DNA from: Pararhizobium sp.
GTDB taxonomy: Bacteria > Pseudomonadota > Alphaproteobacteria > Rhizobiales > Rhizobiaceae
Reading direction: 5' to 3'
DNA length: 64,000 bases
NCBI GenBank assembly: GCA_030655075.1
Contig: JAURWE010000126.1
Location: forward strand, 5,302 to 69,301
Position numbers and translations under genes: made by a program
Shown: piece by piece, positions 1-9,300 of the stretch
Position numbering within the stretch: position 1 is the stretch's first letter
How the letters are laid out: each line of letters starts with the position of its first letter
The notes under the pieces: model-generated
Seen by the model: the letters and a program-made list of their open reading frames with translations, nothing else
Database searches by the model: none
What the model was told of the DNA's origin: nothing

Positions 1-342
1 AGGCGTGGGCAGAGGGGAATTGAAAACTTGAACACAGTAGCGTTCGGTTACGCATTGCCCTAAGATCCTCCGGATCTGAGCACTGTATTTCATACGCCAG
101 ACGTCACACCTTGCGATGTGCTTGCCAAGTCCACTGGCTGTTTATGTGGGTCCCGACAGGATGTTTTGAATCGGCAGGTTTGCAACACCCCGCAAAAAAC
201 CATGAGTTCAAAAGCGGTGCTTGTGCAATGGCTTTAATCGTTACAGCACCTTCTTGCGCAGTCTTCGTCGTACCGCCAGCGGTAAGTCTGCCCAGGCCGT
301 TGGTGCTCATGGAATGATCGAACGTTTGAAAGGACTCTCTGC
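1..342. other. Upstream non-coding stretch with no supported gene
   Basis: I see no convincing gene here. The open frames on the two strands overlap each other and resemble no known family. A short perfect inverted repeat (agatcc-tcc-ggatct, about positions 63-77) is present but has no T-run, so it is not a clear terminator. The last 15 bases hold the ribosome-binding site (AAAGGA, about 329-334) of the acylase gene. A promoter for the plus-strand trio is expected here, but I could not place one with confidence. Confidence 0.5.
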
Positions 343-2796
343 GTGATTAAAAGGTTTCCGTTACTGTCCCGCCTTTGCTTACTAATTATTATCCCGGCAG
401 TAACAGCACTCGCGCTGATATACCACTCCATGCTTTCTTCGTTGCCCTCGCCGCGGACCACGCTGGCATGGCCCGGCAATGACCCTGGCAACGTCACCAT
501 TTTACGCGACGAGCACGGCGTCCCCCATATCCAGGGTGATTCCGACCTGGCGGTCTTTTACGCAATGGGGTACGCCCAGGCACAGGATCGTCTCTGGCAA
601 TTGACGCTGCAGCAGCGAATCGCCCAGGGGCGCCTGAGTGAAGTTTTCGGGCGAGGCCTGATCAAGCAGGACGCGTGGTTTCGAACACTGGGTTTATACC
701 GCACTGCAACCAAGGATCTGCTGGCCCTGAGTGATTCCGCGCGTGCATCGCTGCAAGCCTATTCAGATGGTGTAAATGCCTGGGTCGCCGGACATCCCAC
801 GCTGCCCCCCGAGTTTATTGCGCTCGGGATACAGCCGCTGCCCTGGACGCCGGTAGATTCACTTGCCTGGATCAAAGTATTTGCGTTGAACCTGTCAGGC
901 AACCTGGATGACGAAATGCAGCGTTATATAGCCAGCGCTTATTTCACTAAAGAACAGATCGCCTTTTTGTACAAAGGCCATGACGCTGAAAGAGCTGACA
1001 TTTCAGAAGCGCAGAAAAGTGCCAGGATGCAGGCATTGGCCGCAGTCCTGGAGGGGCAGCGGCTCGTAAAGGCAGACCTCAACCTCGGTGGGAAATGGCT
1101 TGGAAGCAACGCTTGGGTTGCTTCAGGGCGACTATCAAGAGAAGGCCGCGCAACGCTGGCAAATGATCCCCACTTGGGTCTTAGCATCCCGTCGTGGTGG
1201 TACCCGGCCACGCTCGAAGGCAAGCACCTGAGAAGCACCGGCATGAGCCTGGTCGGTCTTCCGGCCGTTGTGCTGGGCCTGAATGACGACATTGCCTGGG
1301 GCGCCACCAGCATGACGGCTGATGTCCAGGATCTGTATTTTGAAACGCTCGATGCCGGCAGGCCGGGACATTATCTATACAACGGGAAATGGGAACCGTT
1401 GGAGGTGAGGTCGGAAGAGATAAAAGTAAAGGCAGATTTCCCGTCGTTCCTGCGCACCGAACTCAAGCCGGTGCAGTTGCAAATCAGAAGTACGCTTCAC
1501 GGACCAATCGTCACCGATACCGAGCCTGCGCTGGATGCCACCGGTGCATTGCGCTGGGTCGCACTGGAAGTCACAGATACCACATACGAAGCCCTGCTGA
1601 ATTTGAATTACGCCAGGAACTGGCAGGAGTTCAAATCGGCATTAGCATTGTTCGTGTCCCCGGCCCTCAACTTTCTATACGCGGATGTTCAGGGCAATAT
1701 CGGATACATGGGCGCCGGTCGGATCCCAATACGCAAGCAAGGGCAAGGTGCCCTCCCTGTTCCAGGCATGAATGACCAGTACGCATGGCAGGGCTACATT
1801 CCTTTCGACAAAATGCCCCAGCGATACAATCCGCCGGAAGGTTACCTGGTGTCGGCCAATGACGACATCACCGGACCCGATTACCCATACTTCATTTCCG
1901 ATAGCTGGGCACCTCCTGGCCGCGCCCAACGCATTCGCCAACTGCTGGCGCAAAGTATCGAGCGAACGGGCGAGGTTGACTTCAACGCTCATCAGCAGAT
2001 ACAGCATGACGTGCTCAGCCTTCCCGCTACGCGAATGATGGGCGCCCTCGGCTTGCTCGCGGGGCGCACACCACGTCAGGAACAAGCCCTGGAGCGCTTG
2101 CGACATTGGGATGGCAGCATGTCAATGGACAGTGTTCCCGCAACGATTTTCAATGTGTGGATGCGCCATCTGGTCGACCAGGTCTTCGCCGCCAAAGCAG
2201 CAGTGCCTTTTAATCAGCGAGGGCATATCGCCAATATTGAAGCCATGTTCGCCAACACCACAACCGATCAGCTCTACGCCGCCCTGACTGAAGCTGACAG
2301 TCCCTGGTGCAGGCCAGGAGAAAAACCAATGCCTTGCGCCACAGCCCTTTACGCAGCGCTGGATAAAACTCTGGATGAACTGGAAAAGCTCAAGGGCACC
2401 GACATGCAGGCATGGCGCTGGGGCGACGTTCAGTCGGCTTTCTACGAACATAACCCGTTCAGTTTTATCAAGCCGTTCAATACGTTTTTTGAGCGTAAAG
2501 TCGGTACGCCCGGCTCGACCGATACCGTCAATGTCGCTTATTCGAGGTTCAGCCATTCAGAGGGTTACTTGAAGCACACCGGAGCGGGTTTTCGCCAGAT
2601 CATACAGATGGGGCAAGGTACAAACGTTTATTCATATATGAATTCCACTGGGCAATCCGGCAACGTCATGAGCGCTCACTACGCAGACATGCTTATACCT
2701 TTTGAGCAAGGCCAGTACTATCGCATGACGCTGAAGTCGACGGGTATTGAAAAGGACTCTTCAGGAAGCACTCCACACCATGATGCTCATCAGTGA
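343..2796 (+). CDS. Penicillin acylase / PvdQ-type Ntn-hydrolase
   Basis: 817-aa member of the penicillin/AHL acylase family, which hydrolyses amide-linked acyl chains in the periplasm. PvdQ of this family removes the fatty acyl group from pyoverdine precursors. A hydrophobic signal/anchor segment occupies roughly residues 8-28. The autocatalytic cleavage site is the motif LGSNAW, with Gly254-Ser255; Ser255 would become the N-terminal nucleophile of the beta subunit. The length fits an alpha-spacer-beta precursor. I chose the GTG start at 343 because AAAGGA lies 8 nt upstream. The exporter gene overlaps its 3' end, so the two are probably co-translated. With a fatty acyl-AMP ligase domain in the cluster, the likely substrate is the N-acylated peptide product (inference). 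A quorum-quenching AHL acylase is the alternative. Confidence 0.9.
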   Translation: MIKRFPLLSRLCLLIIIPAVTALALIYHSMLSSLPSPRTTLAWPGNDPGNVTILRDEHGVPHIQGDSDLAVFYAMGYAQAQDRLWQLTLQQRIAQGRLSEVFGRGLIKQDAWFRTLGLYRTATKDLLALSDSARASLQAYSDGVNAWVAGHPTLPPEFIALGIQPLPWTPVDSLAWIKVFALNLSGNLDDEMQRYIASAYFTKEQIAFLYKGHDAERADISEAQKSARMQALAAVLEGQRLVKADLNLGGKWLGSNAWVASGRLSREGRATLANDPHLGLSIPSWWYPATLEGKHLRSTGMSLVGLPAVVLGLNDDIAWGATSMTADVQDLYFETLDAGRPGHYLYNGKWEPLEVRSEEIKVKADFPSFLRTELKPVQLQIRSTLHGPIVTDTEPALDATGALRWVALEVTDTTYEALLNLNYARNWQEFKSALALFVSPALNFLYADVQGNIGYMGAGRIPIRKQGQGALPVPGMNDQYAWQGYIPFDKMPQRYNPPEGYLVSANDDITGPDYPYFISDSWAPPGRAQRIRQLLAQSIERTGEVDFNAHQQIQHDVLSLPATRMMGALGLLAGRTPRQEQALERLRHWDGSMSMDSVPATIFNVWMRHLVDQVFAAKAAVPFNQRGHIANIEAMFANTTTDQLYAALTEADSPWCRPGEKPMPCATALYAALDKTLDELEKLKGTDMQAWRWGDVQSAFYEHNPFSFIKPFNTFFERKVGTPGSTDTVNVAYSRFSHSEGYLKHTGAGFRQIIQMGQGTNVYSYMNSTGQSGNVMSAHYADMLIPFEQGQYYRMTLKSTGIEKDSSGSTPHHDAHQ

Positions 2797-4480
2797 ATTT
2801 GGGCGCAAAGCGCCTAACCGTCTATTTATTGCCCTGATCCTGGGCTGCCTGGCGGGCGTGTGTTATGCGTGCCTGATCCCAATCGTATTGAGCAGCCTGA
2901 GCGGCGAGAGTGATGGCATCGACCTGGCAGAGGCTGCGCGTTACACGGTCCTGTCGATAGAAATTGCCGACCACAGAATCGCAGCCGTATTCCTGGCGCT
3001 CTGCGTATTCATAGTATTTGCGCGGACGACATCGCGTGCCATATTGACGCGAATCTCTTCGGAAATGACCCTGGACCTACGCACCCACTTGTATGAGCGC
3101 ATAACAGGCGCAAACTTAAGTAACTTGGAATCCGTCGGCTCATCCAGGCTGTTGGCGGCAATGACCGAGGACATCCGACGTGTGGTCGTGGGCGGGCAAC
3201 TGTTACCCGACTTGCTAATGAGCAGCGTGACACTCCTGGGCATGCTGTCATTCCTGGCCTTTCTGAACACGGCGGCTTTCGTGTTCGTTGTTCAGGCAAT
3301 CTGCATTGGCGTCCTGACCCATCAATTGCCGGTATTCTTTGGCAATCGCAGCTTCACCGCGTCACGACAAATATTCGGCAAGCTGCAAACGGCAATGACA
3401 GGCCTGATTTTCGGCGCGAAAGAACTAAAGTTGGATGCGCAGGGCCGTAAGCATTATATGGAAAACGTTGTTCTTGCTCACGAACGAGCGTTACTCAAGG
3501 CAGACAAGACCACGTACACCATTCTGGTTGCAGCGAACTCATACGGGGACCTGTTGAGCTTCTTCCTGATTGGGGTGGTGTCATTCGTATTCGTCAATTA
3601 TCACACTGTCAGCACTACGCAACTGGTCGGGATTGTTATGGCCTTGCTCTATGTGGCAGGGCCGGTCTCAATGATCATCGATGTGATTTTTCCGATCACC
3701 ATGGGTAAAACCGCCTTGCGAAATATAGAAAAATTATTCATCGAGCTGTCCGAGGACAGCTCGGCGAAGACATTTGCGCCTGCGGGTCACTGGGAGTGCA
3801 TGCACCTGTCCGACCTCGTCTTTCAGCACGCAACCAACACCCACGCAGACGCCTATAAGGTCGGTCCGGTTTCCCTGGACATCCGCCGTGGGGAGTTGAC
3901 GTTCATCGTCGGCGGGAACGGTTCGGGCAAGACGACGTTGTGCAAAATGATCTCTCTGCATTACATGCCTTTGCAGGGAACCATCAGTTTCGATGGACGC
4001 GCGGTGAATGATGCATCGCGTGAAGGGTTTCGCCAGGAAATCGCAGCGATCTATTCTGACTATCACCTGTTCGACCAATTATTGTGCCCACTGACAGACC
4101 AGGTTCAAGACCAGGCGCAAGAGCTCCTTGTTGATTTAGGACTGGAGGGAAAGGTCACGATTGAAAACGGCGTCTTCTCGACATTGGCGTTGTCAGACGG
4201 CCAACGCAAGCGCCTGGCTCTTCTAGTAGCCTTGCTTCAAGATCGTGGGTTGTACATTTTCGATGAATGGGCTGCCGATCAGGACCCAGGATTCAAGCAG
4301 GTTTTCTATCGCAGGGTGCTGCCGAAACTGCGCGAACGAGGCAAGGCGGTTGTGGTCATCAGTCACGATGACCGCTATTTCGATGTCGCTGACCAAGTCG
4401 TTACCATGGAATACGGTTCATTGCTCAGCCTGCATCGGTGCGACGCATTGGTGAGCGAGCCCCTACCCGATAACGCGTAA
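2780..4480 (+). CDS. Cyclic-peptide/siderophore-type ABC exporter (PvdE/SyrD-like)
   Basis: 566-aa half-transporter with an N-terminal membrane domain (about six hydrophobic segments, residues 15-300) fused to a C-terminal ATPase. The Walker A motif GGNGSGKTT is near residue 378, the signature is LSDGQ (not the usual LSGGQ) near 470, Walker B is LYIFDEW near 492, and the switch His is in VISHDD near 526. This is the architecture of PvdE and SyrD, which move non-ribosomal peptides across the inner membrane. An in-frame TTG at 2747 lies upstream, but the ATG at 2780, behind an AGGAAG, gives the normal family N-terminus. The gene overlaps the acylase stop by 17 bp. It is the only exporter in the window and is the best candidate for moving the product to the periplasm. 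Confidence 0.9.
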   Translation: MMLISEFGRKAPNRLFIALILGCLAGVCYACLIPIVLSSLSGESDGIDLAEAARYTVLSIEIADHRIAAVFLALCVFIVFARTTSRAILTRISSEMTLDLRTHLYERITGANLSNLESVGSSRLLAAMTEDIRRVVVGGQLLPDLLMSSVTLLGMLSFLAFLNTAAFVFVVQAICIGVLTHQLPVFFGNRSFTASRQIFGKLQTAMTGLIFGAKELKLDAQGRKHYMENVVLAHERALLKADKTTYTILVAANSYGDLLSFFLIGVVSFVFVNYHTVSTTQLVGIVMALLYVAGPVSMIIDVIFPITMGKTALRNIEKLFIELSEDSSAKTFAPAGHWECMHLSDLVFQHATNTHADAYKVGPVSLDIRRGELTFIVGGNGSGKTTLCKMISLHYMPLQGTISFDGRAVNDASREGFRQEIAAIYSDYHLFDQLLCPLTDQVQDQAQELLVDLGLEGKVTIENGVFSTLALSDGQRKRLALLVALLQDRGLYIFDEWAADQDPGFKQVFYRRVLPKLRERGKAVVVISHDDRYFDVADQVVTMEYGSLLSLHRCDALVSEPLPDNA

Positions 4481-4542
4481 TCGGGAGATGAACATTTTTC
4501 GCCACGGCCACTGAGACGCCATCCAGAGGAATTTTGTTGAAT

Positions 4543-5817
4543 ATGGAAGTACATGATCTGATCGGTGTCGGCTTCGGTCCTTCAAACCTGGCCCTGGCCA
4601 TTGCACTGCAGGAGCACGGCTCGCGAGGCGAGCCTGTGCGCATGCTATTCCTGGAGCGGGAACCGAGATTTGCCTGGCATGAGCACATGATGTTGGCCGA
4701 TACACGGATGCAAGTTGCCTTTCTCAAAGACCTGGTCTCGTTGCGCAACCCCAGGAGCCATTTCAGCTTCGTTAACTATCTGCATGAACAGAATCGTCTT
4801 CAGGACTTCATCAACCTGAAAACCTTCTACCCCAGCCGTCACGAGTTTGGCGATTACCTTGCCTGGGCTGCGGGCCATTTCAGTGACTGCGTCGAGTACG
4901 GGAATGAGGTACTCGAAGTTACGCCTCACCTGGGACAAGAAGGTGTCCACCTGTTGAAGGTCCATACCCGCGACAGGCAGGGCCAGGACCACTATCACCT
5001 GACGCGCCATCTCGTCATAGGCATTGGCGGCAGCTCGCGCATCCCTGATCAATTCGTGCAGCTCAGACACGACAAGCGGATATTCCACTCAAGTGGCTAT
5101 CTCAAAAGCATACCCGAGCACATGCACGCCCAGCGTGTCGCAGTCATAGGCGCCGGGCAAAGTGCAGCCGAGATATTCATGGACCTGCCAAATCAATCGG
5201 CAAATGTGCAGGTCGACCTGATCATGCGCAACAGCGCCCTGAGAGTCGCTGACGATAGCCCTTTCGTGAACGAGATCTTCAACGCCGACCTGATCGATCA
5301 ACTCTACGACAGCCCTGAGCAGAATGCTGCTTACATCAAGGACTTCTGGCATACCAATTACGCAGCGGCCGATTTGGCCCTGGTGGAGAACATCTATCAA
5401 GTGATCTATCAGCAGAAAGTCAGAGGCCTGAACGGCCATCGCATCCTGAACAATCAAGAAATCACGGCGGTCCAATCGTGCGCCGAGGGCGTCAGTATCA
5501 CCCTGAAGGACCGGTGTAGAGATGCATGCACCACCCACACTTATGACGCGGTGATATTGGCCACCGGCTATCGGCGAGACCATCATCTGGCCTTGCTCAA
5601 ACCACTGGCCAGCTATCTGGGCGACTTCCGCGTGGACAGGCAGTACCGCTTGCACACCACGCCCGATTTCCGCCCCTCAATCTTTCTTCAAGGCGCCTGC
5701 GAGAGCTCGCACGGCCTGAGCGACACGCTATTGTCAGTACTTGCCACTCGAAGCGCGCAAATCACCGCTGCGCTCACCGCTTCACTGAGCGCCTGTGAAC
5801 AAGGGCAGCTCAGGTGA
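4543..5817 (+). CDS. L-ornithine/L-lysine N-monooxygenase (PvdA/IucD family)
   Basis: About 424-aa flavin monooxygenase that would N-hydroxylate the side-chain amine of ornithine or lysine, the first step towards a hydroxamate. The FAD motif is GVGFGPSNLALA at the N-terminus, the NADPH-binding motif is GAGQSAAE near residue 202, and the family motif ATGYRR is near 340. The start is uncertain: AGAGGA at 4525-4530 is well spaced from TTG 4537 and further from ATG 4543, and TTG 4534 is also in frame. The gene follows the exporter after a 62-bp gap and runs in the same direction. An IucB-like acetyltransferase at the far end of the locus is the natural partner enzyme. No formyltransferase is present, so an N-acetyl rather than N-formyl hydroxamate is likely (inference). 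Confidence 0.9.
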   Translation: MEVHDLIGVGFGPSNLALAIALQEHGSRGEPVRMLFLEREPRFAWHEHMMLADTRMQVAFLKDLVSLRNPRSHFSFVNYLHEQNRLQDFINLKTFYPSRHEFGDYLAWAAGHFSDCVEYGNEVLEVTPHLGQEGVHLLKVHTRDRQGQDHYHLTRHLVIGIGGSSRIPDQFVQLRHDKRIFHSSGYLKSIPEHMHAQRVAVIGAGQSAAEIFMDLPNQSANVQVDLIMRNSALRVADDSPFVNEIFNADLIDQLYDSPEQNAAYIKDFWHTNYAAADLALVENIYQVIYQQKVRGLNGHRILNNQEITAVQSCAEGVSITLKDRCRDACTTHTYDAVILATGYRRDHHLALLKPLASYLGDFRVDRQYRLHTTPDFRPSIFLQGACESSHGLSDTLLSVLATRSAQITAALTASLSACEQGQLR

Positions 5818-6211
5818 TCTGCCACGCCACCGTATCAATCGAGTGGGGCTTTCGTCCGGTTATATCCGCACGCAATACACTCGCTTTCGCCAACTCGGCG
5901 GCCGAAAATCGCAGAGGCACCTTGACACGCTGAACCCAGGGGGCGGCGCAAGTGCCCATGCGCTTCCAGCTCAAATACACGAAGCGCTCCTGCGGTTTCC
6001 CATGGACAAAAGCCCCGGCATAGTCGACGACCCCACTGCCCTTGTCGCGTAGTTGAATTTCACAGGAGAATTCATGGCTCCCATTTTTAGCCTGCACGCC
6101 AGCATGAACCGCCTGCTCCTTGTCTTGCAGGCCGACGAGCGCAGACTCTCCAATTTCCGGTAACGTCTTGCACACCAGGACAAGCTTCAAGCTGCTTGGC
6201 AAATCGCTCAT
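5810..6211 (-). CDS. DUF5990 family protein
   Basis: 133-aa protein that I recognise as resembling the DUF5990 family. The match is a conserved core around FVHGKPQERFVYLSW followed by a basic Trp-containing stretch (PWVQRVKVPL). The family has no established biochemical function that I know of. The ATG at 6211 is preceded by AGAGG at good spacing. It is convergent with the N-monooxygenase and the two stop ends overlap by 8 bp. It lies 113 bp downstream of the NRPS that ends at 6325 and in the same direction, so it may be the last gene of that unit. The assignment rests on recall of the family pattern; the protein is small, appears soluble and has no signal peptide. Confidence 0.6.
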   Translation of the reverse strand: MSDLPSSLKLVLVCKTLPEIGESALVGLQDKEQAVHAGVQAKNGSHEFSCEIQLRDKGSGVVDYAGAFVHGKPQERFVYLSWKRMGTCAAPWVQRVKVPLRFSAAELAKASVLRADITGRKPHSIDTVAWQIT

Positions 6212-6324
6212 TTGAACCTCTTATCCGAATAAAACGGCAGCTTTTCATGACTGCCCTGCTTGCGTATTCAATACCGTAGGCGGTGACAAGATCAAGCCGC
6301 CTCGCTGCTCCACTCACTGATCAG

Positions 6325-9300
6325 TCAAATCTCAAAACTCTCGAACTCAATAAGCCGTGCGCTGTCGATGCGAGCCGCAAACGCATGCAGCACCGACACC
6401 TCAAAAACATCAGCCATCGGTAGCTCCAGTTCAAATTCTTCGCGTATTCGCGCTGTCAGTTGACCGACCAGCAGCGAGTGCCCTCCAAGCTCGAAAAAGT
6501 CATCGTGTCGACTCACCTCTGCCACACCGAGCAAGTCTGACCACGTATGGGCCAACCAGACCTCAGTCGTGCCTTGCGCAGGCTCGTAAAGGCGCCGCGC
6601 ATAATCATCCGAATGCACAGGTGGCAACTTTGCAACATCCACCTTGCCGTTCACTGTGAGCGAAAAATTCTCGATCTGAACGTAGGCGACGGGCACCATA
6701 TAGCCTGGCAGATACGCCGTAAGGTACTCACGAAGTGCGACCGGTGATACTGGCAACTGATCACTGTGCCGGGCACGACAATAAGCGACGAGTCGTACGC
6801 CGCCCTTTTCTTCCGTGCGCGCTATGACGTGGGACTGCGCAATAGCAGGATGCATGGCCAACCGCGACGCTATGTCCCCTAGTTCGATACGGAAACCGCG
6901 TATTTTCACCTGCTCGTCGGCACGCCCTGCAAACTCCAGCTCGCCATCGGCACGCAAGCGTCCCAGGTCGCCGCTGCGATACATTCGAGCACCCGGTAGT
7001 GGGGAAAACGGATCAGGGACAAAGCGTTGTGCTGTTAAGGAGGGCAGGCGATGATAGCCACGGGCAACTCCTTGGCCAGCAATCCAGATTTCACCCAGAG
7101 TCCACTCCCCGACCGCTTGTAGCTGATCGTCAAGAACATACACTTCGCGCCCAGCAATCCCACGGCCAACCGAGCGCTCCGCCCCCGGCCGGGTGTCATC
7201 CACGGTTAAACGGCGCCAGGTCGTATGGATAGCCCCCTCTGTTATGCCATACATGTCGGTAAACCGTGTTTCACCGCCGGGATTCGAATCGAACCAACCA
7301 GCCAGCATTGTCGGGTCCAGTTGCTCACCCCCAAATATCACCTGGCGCAGTCGGTGGGCACCAGGAGCCCGCAGGTGTTCGTCGAGCACCTGGCTGAAGG
7401 CTCCCGGCGTCTGACTGAGTACGGTCACACCTTCCCGGCAAAGCAAGCGATAGAACTCATCGGGCGCGCGGGTAACGGCAGCCGGCACCATCAACAGCCT
7501 GGCACCGGCATGTAGCGCACCAAACAATTCCCAAACGGAGAAATCGAATGCGATCGAATGGAAAAGGCTCCAGACATCCGACCCATCCGTTCCCAGGGTT
7601 TTGGCCAACGACTCAAGCAAGGTGCTGACTTGCGCATGCTCTACGGTCACGCCTTTGGGACGCCCTGTGGAGCCCGATGTGTAAATGACATAGGCCGTGC
7701 ACTGTGGCGTCAGCTCGACCTCCGAATTGCACAGTCCTTGGGACGACAGGCTGCTCCAAAGGGCATGATCCTGATGGAAGTCCACAATCGTCACGTCTGT
7801 GAGCGGGCCCAGCGCTTCCTTGCCGACCTGATCACACAGCACCAGGACCGGTTGGCTATCGTCAATGATCTCCTGCAAACGCCCCCGAGCCGATGCGGGC
7901 TCCAGCGGCACATAACCACCACCGGCCTTGAGTATCGCGATAATGGCAACCACCAGTTCGATGCTGCGGCCCATCGCAACCGCAACATGCGCGCCTGGCC
8001 CTACGCCCAGCGAGAGCAAGTGACGCGCGAGCCGATTTGCGCTGTCATCCAGCTCACGATAACAAAGACTACGCCACTGATCGGTGATCGCGATAGCATC
8101 CGGCGTTTCCAGTGCCCAGTGGGCAACCGCATCATGCAAGTAGCCCGACATGTGCTTTGGCGCAGTCGATGCAACAGCGAGTGCGCTATCGCGCAGGGGC
8201 GAAGCAGGCGTAGCACCACAGATATCCTGTTCTTCGCTCATGTCGATCAACACACTCTTGAGCCCCTGCAAAACCCCCGCGATGTAGGACTGATCGAACA
8301 AGGCTGTCGCATACACGAGCGTGCCTGCTATCACATCGGTACGTTCCTCCATCATCAATGCCAAATCGCAGTGGGTGGTCAGGATCTGCGGGTGGACCTC
8401 AATAATCTGCAGGCCATCAAGCAGCACACTGCCTGACGGGGTGTTCTGCCAGACGAGCATTGCTTGGAACAGGGGGTTGTAGGCTCGGCTACGAACGGGG
8501 CTCATGGTTTCGACAACTTGCTCAAACGGCACATGCTGGCGGTCCTGCGACTCGATGACCAGGCCCTTTATCCTCGCCAGCAATACAGCCACGCTCGGCT
8601 TGTCGCCGAGATCGACATGCAGTGCCAAGGTGTTGACGAAACAACCAATCAGGCTTTCCAATTCAAGGGTTGGCCGGTTCGCGACAGGCGATCCGATAAC
8701 GACAGATGACTGGCTCGCCAACCTGGCAAGCAGCACCGCATAGGCGCCCAGCAAGATCATATATAGGGTTGCACCATGACGGGCAGCCAGGTCGCGCAGC
8801 GCACTGGTCAGGTCCTGGTCGAGCGTGAAGGCCAGGCCCGCACCTGCCGGATCCTGCACGGCAGGACGCGGGCGACGGGTGGGCAGCGTCAAACAGGCGG
8901 GAGCACCGGCCAGCTGCTTTCGCCAATAACGCAGATCGTCATCGAGTGCGACGACGGTCTCGCGCTGCCATACGGCGTAGTCGGCATATTGCAAATGCAT
9001 CGGCGCCAGCGGGTAGGCAGCGCCCTGGGCGAAGTGCCCGTACAAGCCAGACAGTTCATTGGCAATCAGGCTCATTGACCAACCGTCGCAGATAATGTGA
9101 TGCATTGACACGACCAGCACATGTTCGTCGTCAGTTACTTGCAGCAAAGTAGCGCGTATCAAGGGACCTTGCGCAAGATCGAAAGGCCGCTGGGCGGCAC
9201 GCGCGAATAGCCCGGCCAGGCAGCACTCCGCCTCTTCGCCTGCACACAGAACCTGGGTATGCCACTCAAGGTTTGAATCGACAGGAACGACAACAGCATG

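Noticed and set aside
111..317. 68-codon frames on both strands upstream of the acylase
   Set aside because: Mutually antisense, no ribosome-binding site, no family pattern.
343..5817. Part of a pyoverdine locus
   Set aside because: PvdQ-, PvdE- and PvdA-like genes are here, but there is no chromophore synthetase, PvdS, formyltransferase or FpvA-like receptor, and the synthetases have bleomycin-type domains.
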